Shown: piece after piece, positions 56,217 to 62,900 of the stretch
Layout: each line of letters starts with the position of its first letter
Numbering within the stretch: the first letter of the stretch is position 1
Assembly: GCF_030209755.1 (NCBI RefSeq)
Contig: NZ_JARVRH010000009.1
Location: forward strand, 151,713-215,712
Length of the DNA: 64,000 nt
From: Arthrobacter sp. efr-133-TYG-118
Lineage (GTDB): Bacteria > Actinomycetota > Actinomycetes > Actinomycetales > Micrococcaceae
Reading direction: 5' to 3'
Notes under the pieces: model-generated
The model's database searches: none
What the model was told of the DNA's origin: nothing
The model's input: the letters and a program-made list of their open reading frames with translations, nothing else
Program-made: the position numbers and the translations under genes

Positions 56217-56525
56217 CTATTCATTCCCGGCGGGCACTGGCAGCTCGACGACGGGTTGCAGCCAGGCGTTGTGGTTGCGGACGTGACGGTCTGAGGGACG
56301 CACATACCGGTAGCTTCCATTGTCGGGAGCGAGGCGCAGGCCTTCGTTGGCCAGTGCGTCTTCGATGGCCAGGATGCTTCCGGCTCCGATGCCGGCGACG
56401 TCTTCCCTCAGGTTCTTGGCTGAGAGGGCGATCAACTGGCCCACCGTCTGCACGCCTGACCTCAGCAGCGCGTTCACAGTCATCCTGGGAAGCTTGATTT
56501 CCCTCAGGGATAGGTTTCTTTTCAT
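56217..56525 (-). CDS. Free-standing RNA polymerase alpha C-terminal-domain-like protein
   Basis: A 102-residue protein. LSLREIKLPRMTVNALLRSG and VQTVGQLIALSAKNLRED followed by GIGAGSILAIEDALANEGLR (residues 5-64) reproduce the helix-hairpin-helix pattern of the RpoA C-terminal domain, in which a first helix, a T-VGEL turn, an N-G-x-x-S loop and a final helix contact DNA and activators. There is no N-terminal assembly domain. The C-terminal 38 residues are of unknown fold. It is the third gene after lacI and the ABM-domain gene. A role as transcription accessory protein is inferred only. Confidence 0.7.
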   Translation of the reverse strand: MKRNLSLREIKLPRMTVNALLRSGVQTVGQLIALSAKNLREDVAGIGAGSILAIEDALANEGLRLAPDNGSYRYVRPSDRHVRNHNAWLQPVVELPVPAGNE

Positions 56526-56616
56526 CTATCCGCCGGTCCTTTCTCCGGCAAAGTTTGCGCGTCCGCGCGGGAGCGGCGAATGTGCGTGGACGCAGGCTCA
56601 GGGACCGTGCCGGCGG

Positions 56617-56910
56617 CTATTGAATCGCTTGGAGCCAGGTCAGTTCCGAGCCGTCGCCCTCGATGAGGCCCGCGAGTTCTTCGTTGAACTTCCGTCCGTA
56701 GTCGGCGCCGATGTGCGCCTCGAAGGCGGCCTGGTCGCGGTAGACCTCGAAGACGAAGTACTCGTTGGGCCGGGATTCCCTGGTGTAGGGCCAGAAGACC
56801 ACGTTTCCCGGCTCGGCACGGACGTGTTCGGTGAGCTCGCGCATCATTTCCGCGACCCTGGCTTCGCATCCGGGCTTGACCGTGAATTCTGCATACAACG
56901 TTTTAGTCAT
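56617..56910 (-). CDS. ABM-domain monooxygenase (putative quinol monooxygenase)
   Basis: A 97-residue dimeric ferredoxin-like protein of the antibiotic-biosynthesis-monooxygenase family. YAEFTVKPGCEARVAEMM starts the fold, GNVVFWPYTRESRPNEYFVF carries the central strands, and EVYRDQAAFEAHIGADYG is the most conserved block. YgiN-like members oxidise quinols or act on reactive metabolites. It lies 46 bp after lacI, on the same strand, so it is probably co-expressed with the repressor and the alpha-CTD-like protein. Confidence 0.85.
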   Translation of the reverse strand: MTKTLYAEFTVKPGCEARVAEMMRELTEHVRAEPGNVVFWPYTRESRPNEYFVFEVYRDQAAFEAHIGADYGRKFNEELAGLIEGDGSELTWLQAIQ

Positions 56911-56956
56911 GGTGGGTTCCTTCTTTCAGACGAAATTGTTTGAGTGGTCAGTTGCG

Positions 56957-58009
56957 TCAGTCAAATGGTGGGAGTTCGCCCGAGCCGCGCACTATCAGCT
57001 CCGAGGGGACAACCCAGGTACCGGGCAGACTTTGGTCACCGTCGATCCTGGCCAGGATCCGTTCGGCGGCGAGTTTTCCGATGCGTTCGGGGTGTTGAGC
57101 GATGAGAGTGATGCCCGGTTCCATCATGTCCGCAAGGGCGAAGTCGTCGAAACCGACCAGAGCCACCTTGTTGCTCGCGCCCGCTTCCTTCAGTGCCCGC
57201 ATGGCGCCGAAGGTGACCAGGTTCTGGCTGGAAAAGATGGCGGTGGGCGGATTCCGGGAGGCGAGCAGTTCGTGTGTTGCCAGGCGGGCCGCCTCCTCAT
57301 CGTGAAGGCCCTCGATGGCAGGGACCGCGGACACAGGGATCCCGGAGCGGCCGAGTTCCTCCAGGAACCCCCTGCGTCGCTCCCGCGCGGTCTGGATGTC
57401 GGTCCGGTCTCCCAGGTATGCCAGCCTCGTATGGCCGTGGCTGAGCAGGTGGGCGGCCGCCCGCGCTCCGCCGGTGGCGTTGTCGCTCACGACGGCGTCC
57501 GCGTCGAGCCCATTTGGTTCCCGGTCAATGAAAACGATCGGCAGGTCCCGGGAATGTTCCGGGATGACGTGGGCCTGGCTCTTGGCAATCGGGGTGAGGA
57601 TGAGCCCGTCGACGCGACGGCGGAGAAACGCGGCGACGAGGGCTTTCTCCCGCTCGGGATCATCGTCCAGGCTTGCGGCAAACACGGCAATGCCACGCGC
57701 CGCCAGGGCGTCTTCAATGGCGCGGTGGATTTCCCCGCTGAACGGGTTGGCCACGCTCGGAAGAAGCAATCCGATGGAAAGGGTCCGGCGGCCGGTGCGG
57801 CGAAGACTGCCCGCAGCCATGTCCACTTGGTAGTTCAGCTGTTCCACGGCCCGGAGCACCCGCACCCTTTTGGCCTCTGAAACCCCAGGTTCGTCGTTGA
57901 CGACCCGGGAGACTGTCTTGATTCCGACGCCGGCCAATGCCGCGACATCGCGCATCGTCGGGCGCTGTTTCGAGGCTTCGGCTTGGTAACGGTTAGACAA
58001 CGTTGTCAA
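56957..58009 (-). CDS. LacI-family transcriptional repressor
   Basis: A 350-residue repressor. The helix-turn-helix and hinge (about 17-72) contain MRDVAALAGVGIKTVSRVVN and EQLNYQVDMAAGSLRRTGRR. The periplasmic-binding-protein-like core has GLLLPSVANPFSGEI and ALVGFDDFALADMMEPG. A TTG start with GGAGCAGG upstream is chosen. That TTG is within a perfect GACAACGTTGTC operator, so the repressor would block its own transcription or initiation. It is divergent from a sugar ABC importer, whose promoter carries a second, nearly identical operator. The inducer is probably the imported sugar or its phosphate. Confidence 0.93.
   Translation of the reverse strand: MTTLSNRYQAEASKQRPTMRDVAALAGVGIKTVSRVVNDEPGVSEAKRVRVLRAVEQLNYQVDMAAGSLRRTGRRTLSIGLLLPSVANPFSGEIHRAIEDALAARGIAVFAASLDDDPEREKALVAAFLRRRVDGLILTPIAKSQAHVIPEHSRDLPIVFIDREPNGLDADAVVSDNATGGARAAAHLLSHGHTRLAYLGDRTDIQTARERRRGFLEELGRSGIPVSAVPAIEGLHDEEAARLATHELLASRNPPTAIFSSQNLVTFGAMRALKEAGASNKVALVGFDDFALADMMEPGITLIAQHPERIGKLAAERILARIDGDQSLPGTWVVPSELIVRGSGELPPFD
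57996..58007. promoter_or_regulatory. LacI operator overlapping the lacI start codon
   Basis: GACAACGTTGTC is a perfect 12-bp palindrome with the central CG typical of LacI-family sites. It includes the first bases of the repressor gene. Confidence 0.75.
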
Positions 58010-58038
58010 CGACCTGCTCCTTCTTATTCGGAGAACTA

Positions 58039-58087
58039 TTGACTCCCCTTTGTGATCCGGGTTACACCTTACATGACATCGTTGTCA
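58039..58087 (+). promoter_or_regulatory. Promoter and LacI operator of the sugar ABC importer
   Basis: TTGACT (58039-58044), a 17-bp spacer and TTACAC (58062-58067) predict a start near 58074. The operator TGACATCGTTGTCA (58074-58087), one base from a perfect palindrome, lies right on it. Confidence 0.75.
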
Positions 58088-58123
58088 GGCACGGCAAGTG
58101 CCGAATACAAAACAGGAGATTCA

Positions 58124-59239
58124 ATGTTGAGTTCCAAAGCCTTCGGGCCGGCCGTCAACCGCTTCCTCGCCGTCGGTGCTGTGCTGACGCTGGGCGCCAT
58201 CAGCCTGACGGCCTGTGGCGGTTCTTCCGCTCCTGCCGCCAGCGGCGGTTCCGCAGGCGCCAAGATCGGTGTTTCGTTGATCGTGAAGACGACCACCAAC
58301 CCGTACTTCGTGGCCATGGAGGACGGCGCAAAGAAGGCGGCCGAGGGCGGAAACATCGACCTGAAGCTTGCCGCGGGCAAGTCCGACGGCGACGAGGACA
58401 CCCAGATCCAGGCCATCGAGAACGCCATCTCCAAGGGCGACAAGGGCATCCTGATCACTCCGAACGGGCCGGCAGTCGTCGACGCGATCAAGAAGGCCCG
58501 TGATGCCGGGCTGTTCGTGATCGCCCTTGACACCCCGCCGGACCCGGCCAGTGCCGTGGACATTACTTTCGCGACCGACAACTTCGCCGCGGGCAAACAG
58601 ATCGGCCAGTGGACCGCGGCGCAGCTGGACGGCAAGAAGGCCACCATCGCCTTGATCGACCTGTTCAGCGACAAGGTCGTGTCCGTTGACTACAACCGCG
58701 ACCAGGGGTTCCTGACCGGCCTGGGAATCGACACCGCGGACAAGACGAAGAACGGCGACGAGGCCAAGACCGGCAAGTACACCGGCGGCAAGGGCGGCGA
58801 CTACGAGATCGTCGGCAACCAGGCCTCCCAGGGCGCCGAAGACGGCGGCCGCACGGCGATGGAAACCCTGCTGTCCAAGAACCCGAACGTCAACGTCGTC
58901 TACACGATCAATGAACCGGCCGCAGCAGGCGCCTATGAGGCGCTGAAGGCCGCGGGCAAGGAAAAGGGCGTGCTGGTGGTCTCCATCGACGGCGGCTGCA
59001 CCGGCGTGAACAACGTCAAGTCCGGCATCATCGGTGCCACCGCCCAGCAGTACCCGGTGAAGATGGCCCAGCTCGGTGTCCAGGCCATCCAGGACCTGGC
59101 CACGTCAGGCAAGAAGCCCACGGTCTCCGCGGGACTGGACTTCTTCAACACCGGCTCCGCGCTCGTCACCGACAAGGCAGTTTCCGGCCTGACGAGCATC
59201 GACACCACCGCTGCTTCCCAGATCTGCTGGGGCAAGTAA
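58124..59239 (+). CDS. Sugar ABC transporter substrate-binding lipoprotein (FrcB/RbsB-like)
   Basis: A 371-residue lipoprotein with signal peptide and lipobox LTACGG near residue 31. The mature part is a ribose-binding-protein fold (Peripla_BP_4): IGVSLIVKTTTNPYFVAMED, IQAIENAISKGDKGILITP, VVYTINEPAAAGAYEALKA and VSIDGGCTGVNNV. CAGGAGA precedes the ATG. With the downstream PfkB kinase the set resembles the rhizobial FrcBCAK fructose system, so fructose is the leading candidate, with other furanoses or ketoses possible. Confidence 0.92.
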   Translation: MLSSKAFGPAVNRFLAVGAVLTLGAISLTACGGSSAPAASGGSAGAKIGVSLIVKTTTNPYFVAMEDGAKKAAEGGNIDLKLAAGKSDGDEDTQIQAIENAISKGDKGILITPNGPAVVDAIKKARDAGLFVIALDTPPDPASAVDITFATDNFAAGKQIGQWTAAQLDGKKATIALIDLFSDKVVSVDYNRDQGFLTGLGIDTADKTKNGDEAKTGKYTGGKGGDYEIVGNQASQGAEDGGRTAMETLLSKNPNVNVVYTINEPAAAGAYEALKAAGKEKGVLVVSIDGGCTGVNNVKSGIIGATAQQYPVKMAQLGVQAIQDLATSGKKPTVSAGLDFFNTGSALVTDKAVSGLTSIDTTAASQICWGK

Positions 59240-59250
59240 GCCGACCCGTG

Positions 59251-59282
59251 CCGGTTCCGGGGCCAATAGGCCCCGGAACCGG
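59251..59282 (+). terminator. 14-bp hairpin between binding-protein and permease genes
   Basis: CCGGTTCCGGGGCC and GGCCCCGGAACCGG enclose a 4-base loop (AATA). Placed after the most abundant component and lacking a T-run, it probably protects the upstream mRNA 3' end and lowers downstream expression. Confidence 0.7.
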
Positions 59283-59321
59283 ACCCGGATACACCCCTCA
59301 ATGCTTAATGCAGGAGCTAAT

Positions 59322-60365
59322 GTGACCCAGCAACAAACCGCGGGACCGCCGCCGGCCCACGCGGACCTTGCCGAAGAATTCCTTGACCGGAGCACCCCGC
59401 TGAGCCGGATCCGGAATGTTCTCCACCGCTACCCGGCCCTGAGCCCGGCCATCGTGCTGCTCGTGGCGGTCATCGTTTTCGGGATCCTCAACGAACGGTT
59501 CCTCCGCCCCGAGAACCTCTCGCTCATCACCCAGCAGGTCGCCGTCATCGGCACCCTGGCGATCGCCCAGACCCTCATCATCCTGACCGCAGGCATCGAC
59601 CTGTCGGTGGGCGCCGTGATGGTCCTGGCCTCCATGGTGGTTGCACAGACCGCCGTCAACAACGGTTTCCCCGCCATTCTGGCCCTCCTCGCAGGACTCG
59701 CCACGAGCCTGGTCGCCGGCGCCCTGAACGGCCTTCTGGTCACCCGGCTCAAGCTCCCCCCGTTCATCGTCACCTTGGGAACCTTGAACATCTTCATCGC
59801 GCTGACCCTGCTCTACTCCAACGGAGCCACCGTGCGCGGATCAAAAATGCCGGACCTGCTCACCTGGACCGGCACCACCTTCCCCATCGGCGGGGTCCGC
59901 ATCTCCACGGGCGTGGTGATGATGCTCCTGCTCTACGGCGTCGTCGCCTTCATCCTGGGCAAGACCGCCTGGGGACGCCACGTCTACGCCGTCGGCGATG
60001 ACAAGGAAGCCGCCCGGTTGGCCGGCATTCCCGTCAGCCGCGTGCTGATGAGCGTCTACTTGGCAGCCGGAGCAGTGCTGGCGGTGGGTGCGTGGGTCCA
60101 GATCGGCCGGACGAACGCAGCCAGCCCGAACGCAGGGGTGGACCTGAACCTCGACTCCATCACCGCCGTCGTCATCGGCGGTACCAGCCTCTTCGGCGGG
60201 CGCGGCTCCATCTGGGGATCACTGCTCGGTGCCCTCATCGTCGGCGTCTTCCGCAATGGCCTGTCCCTCGCCGGCCTGGACGTCCTCTACCAGACGCTTG
60301 CGGTGGGCATCCTCGTCATCGTCGCCGTGTCCGTGGACCAGTGGATCCGAAAGGTGAAGTCATGA
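59322..60365 (+). CDS. Sugar ABC transporter permease (FrcC/RbsC-like)
   Basis: A 347-residue permease. The GTG start has CAGGAG 6 bases upstream and is preferred over an ATG 21 bp earlier. After a 45-residue cytoplasmic N-terminus come 8-10 hydrophobic spans. LIILTAGIDLSVGAVMVLAS and ITAVVIGGTSLFGGRGSIWGSLLGA are the conserved blocks of ribose/fructose-type permeases. It overlaps the ATPase gene by 4 bases (ATGA). Confidence 0.93.
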   Translation: MTQQQTAGPPPAHADLAEEFLDRSTPLSRIRNVLHRYPALSPAIVLLVAVIVFGILNERFLRPENLSLITQQVAVIGTLAIAQTLIILTAGIDLSVGAVMVLASMVVAQTAVNNGFPAILALLAGLATSLVAGALNGLLVTRLKLPPFIVTLGTLNIFIALTLLYSNGATVRGSKMPDLLTWTGTTFPIGGVRISTGVVMMLLLYGVVAFILGKTAWGRHVYAVGDDKEAARLAGIPVSRVLMSVYLAAGAVLAVGAWVQIGRTNAASPNAGVDLNLDSITAVVIGGTSLFGGRGSIWGSLLGALIVGVFRNGLSLAGLDVLYQTLAVGILVIVAVSVDQWIRKVKS

Positions 60366-61168
60366 CCGTCACAGAAGCCTCAGTCCCTCCAGTGCCGCCC
60401 CAGGACCCGAACAGGACGCCGATCCTTCAAGCCAGGAACCTCGTCAAGACCTTCGGCCGGGTCGTGGGCTTGGACGGGGTCAGCCTGGACCTTTACCCGG
60501 GGGAAGTGCTGGCGATCATCGGCGACAACGGCGCCGGGAAGTCGACCCTCATCAAATGCCTCACGGGAGCGGAAGTTCCAGACACGGGAGAACTCTATGT
60601 TTCAGGACAGCGGGTGCATTTCAAGCGACCGCAGGACGCCCGGGCCCACGGCATTGAAACCGTGTACCAGAACCTTGCGGTCTCACCGGCGCTCGATGTC
60701 GCCTCGAACCTGTTCCTCGGCCGCGAAGAACGCCTCCCCGGCCCTCTGGGGAGCCTGTTCCGGATGCTCGACATCAAAGGCATGCGCAGGAAAGCCAAGG
60801 AAGAACTGACGCGCCTCGGGATCTCCACCCTGCAGGACGTAACGGTGGCCGTCGAAAACCTCTCCGGCGGACAACGGCAAGCGGTCGCCGTCGCCCGGGC
60901 GGCTGCCTTCGGTTCCAAGGTCGTCGTCCTTGACGAACCGACCGCTGCCCTCGGTGTGCGCGAATCGAACCAGGTGCTGCAACTCGTCAGGGACCTGCGC
61001 GACCGTGGCCTGCCCGTCATCCTGATCAGCCACAACATGCCGCACGTATTCGACGTCGCAGACCGGATCCACATCCAACGCCTCGGCAAATGCGCAGCCA
61101 CCATCACCCCGGAGTCGCACAACATGACCGATGCGGTCGCCATCATGACCGGCGCTGCCACCGCATAA
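60362..61168 (+). CDS. Sugar ABC transporter ATP-binding protein, single-domain (FrcA-like)
   Basis: A 268-residue ATPase. Walker A is GDNGAGKSTLIKCLTG (about 54-69), the signature is LSGGQRQAVAVARAAAF and Walker B is VVVLDEPTAALG. FrcA-type proteins have one nucleotide domain, unlike RbsA-type with two, and this length agrees. ETVYQNLAVSPALDVASNLF is the carbohydrate-family Q-loop region. A stem-loop region follows before the kinase gene. Confidence 0.93.
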   Translation: MTVTEASVPPVPPQDPNRTPILQARNLVKTFGRVVGLDGVSLDLYPGEVLAIIGDNGAGKSTLIKCLTGAEVPDTGELYVSGQRVHFKRPQDARAHGIETVYQNLAVSPALDVASNLFLGREERLPGPLGSLFRMLDIKGMRRKAKEELTRLGISTLQDVTVAVENLSGGQRQAVAVARAAAFGSKVVVLDEPTAALGVRESNQVLQLVRDLRDRGLPVILISHNMPHVFDVADRIHIQRLGKCAATITPESHNMTDAVAIMTGAATA

Positions 61169-61186
61169 GAACCCGATTCTTATCGC

Positions 61187-61246
61187 GTTGCCGGGCAGGC
61201 ACTGTCCGGCAACCCTCCGTCGGGACTTCACGGACAGTGCCTGCCC
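61187..61246 (+). promoter_or_regulatory. Overlapping, mutually exclusive hairpins between the ATPase and kinase genes
   Basis: Fold 1 pairs GTTGCCGG (61187-61194) with CCGGCAAC (61206-61213). Fold 2 pairs the 16-mers GGGCAGGCACTGTCCG (61193-61208) and CGGACAGTGCCTGCCC (61231-61246). The two cannot form fully together because they share bases 61193-61194 and 61206-61208. Fold 2 is a strong terminator-like stem, so this may be an attenuator or simply a terminator. Confidence 0.6.
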
Positions 61247-61322
61247 CGCTGCTCTCAAGCATGAACCACGCCCAAAACCAGGCACGGAAACGTCCTGCCT
61301 GGACACGTGAAGAAAGAAGATT

Positions 61323-62294
61323 ATGAACAACCTTGAACCGGATCCAGCGCCCTCGCGGGTCCTGGACGTCATCGTCGTCGGCGAGGCCCTCATCGACGTC
61401 GTCAAGTCCGGCACCGGCACGGTCGAACATCCAGGTGGATCGCCGGCGAATGTCGCCTACGGGCTCGGCCGCCTCGGCGTCGGCGCAGGCCTGCTGACCG
61501 CGATCGGCGAGGACCTGCACGGCCAGATGATCAGGGAACACCTGAGCAGCGCCGGGGTGCAGTTGCTGCCAGGATCCGCCTCGCTGGACAGGACAGCCAC
61601 CGCGACGGCGACCCTCGCCGTCGACGGCTCCGCCAGCTATGAATTCGACATCCGCTGGGACCTGGCCCCGGCCGTTCCGAGCTTCCTCCCGAAGGTCTTC
61701 CACACCGGCTCCATCGCAACATTCCTCGCTCCTGGAGCAGCCGCCGTCCGGTCCCTGATGCTGCAATGCCATGACTCGTGCCTCGTCACCTATGACCCCA
61801 ACATCAGACCCGCGCTGCTGGGCAGCCACCACGAAGCCAAGACAATCTTCGAAGAACTCGTGCCGTTGACCGACGTCGTCAAACTCAGCGATGACGATGC
61901 ACTCTGGCTGTACCCCGGAACACCGCTGGAGGACATCGCGGCCCGGATCCTCGCCCTGGGCGCCGGACTGGCCGTCGTCACGACAGGTTCTGGCGGTTCC
62001 CTGCTGTCCACCGCCGCCACTCAACTCAGCATCCCCGCAGTGGCAACACAGGTAGCCGACACCATCGGCGCCGGCGACTCCTACATGTCCGCACTGATCC
62101 ATGGGCTCCTGAACCGCACCGGCGAAGGCCTCGCCCCGTCCGTGCTCGAAAGGATAGGCCGCAGCGCCTCCATGGCAGCCGCGATCACCGTGAGCCGTCC
62201 CGGCGCCAACCCGCCGTCCTGGATCGAGCTCGACGCAGAACTCACCCAACGGCGGTCCGGTGATCCCTCCGCGGCCATCGCCCAACCTGCCTGA
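61323..62294 (+). CDS. PfkB-family carbohydrate kinase, probable fructokinase
   Basis: A 323-residue kinase. The N-terminal VIVVGEALIDVVKSG and HPGGSPANVAYGLGRLG (about 38-54) form the sugar-site entry. The C-terminal signature DTIGAGDSYMSALIHGLL (about 248-265) carries the catalytic Asp and the anion hole. VTYDPNIRPALL is the ATP-adjacent strand. It phosphorylates the sugar brought in by the preceding importer. Fructose to fructose phosphate is the most likely reaction given gene order; ribokinase-like activity is the alternative. It lies 154 bp after the ATPase, separated by the hairpin region. Confidence 0.9.
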   Translation: MNNLEPDPAPSRVLDVIVVGEALIDVVKSGTGTVEHPGGSPANVAYGLGRLGVGAGLLTAIGEDLHGQMIREHLSSAGVQLLPGSASLDRTATATATLAVDGSASYEFDIRWDLAPAVPSFLPKVFHTGSIATFLAPGAAAVRSLMLQCHDSCLVTYDPNIRPALLGSHHEAKTIFEELVPLTDVVKLSDDDALWLYPGTPLEDIAARILALGAGLAVVTTGSGGSLLSTAATQLSIPAVATQVADTIGAGDSYMSALIHGLLNRTGEGLAPSVLERIGRSASMAAAITVSRPGANPPSWIELDAELTQRRSGDPSAAIAQPA

Positions 62295-62446
62295 GCACCT
62301 CCGTGTGGTCGGTTCCCAAAGCCATTGGCTTTGAGTGAATCCTGGTAGTGGGTTTCCATCGCGGAACATGCGCCACCGCCGCCCCTCCAGGAGATCCTGG
62401 GTCTGGCCGCGATGTTCCGGGCCCGGTTGGGCAGGCTGTCAAGAAA

Positions 62447-62671
62447 GATGACCGGCCCCAACTGGCTGCCTGCCTCAAAACCCTGCGCCGTGGCGACACT
62501 CTCGTCCTGTGGAAACTCGACCGGCTAGGAAGGGACCTGCGTCACCTGGTCAACGTCGTCCACGACCTTACCGAACGCGGCCTCGGACTCAAGGTTCTCA
62601 CGGGCCAGGGCGTTGCCATCGACACCACGACCGCCTCCCAGAAGCTGGTCTCCGGGATCTTCAGGGAGTGA
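62447..62671 (+). pseudogene. Fragment of a serine recombinase (resolvase/invertase)
   Basis: About 74 codons from DRPQLAACLKTLRRGDTLVL through WKLDRLGRDLRHLVNVVHDL to QKLVSGIFRE match the middle of the resolvase catalytic domain, including the Asp-Arg-Leu-Gly-Arg motif. The catalytic-serine N-terminus and the DNA-binding C-terminus are both absent. The rest of the 606-bp interval 62295-62900 holds no gene that I can support. The stretch before the fragment has partial, unassigned similarity to nothing I recognise. It is probably the scar of a mobile element. Confidence 0.7.
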
Positions 62672-62900
62672 AGGTGCGCCCGGATAGTCGATCCCTCCCG
62701 AGGAAAGCGCTCCATCGGCGGCGGATTGAGACTTCGTCTGCGCGGACCCGGGCTCCTGCGCCCGACTTTCGGGTTACCTGTTGCGATGGAGTATGCAGGG
62801 TCTGGTGTCCGATGCGGTTTTGTCGGGGCCCGCGAAGGCAGCTGTTGGGCGGGTCAGGCTCCAGCCCTGGGCAGTCACCTGGCTCGTCATGGGCTCTCTC

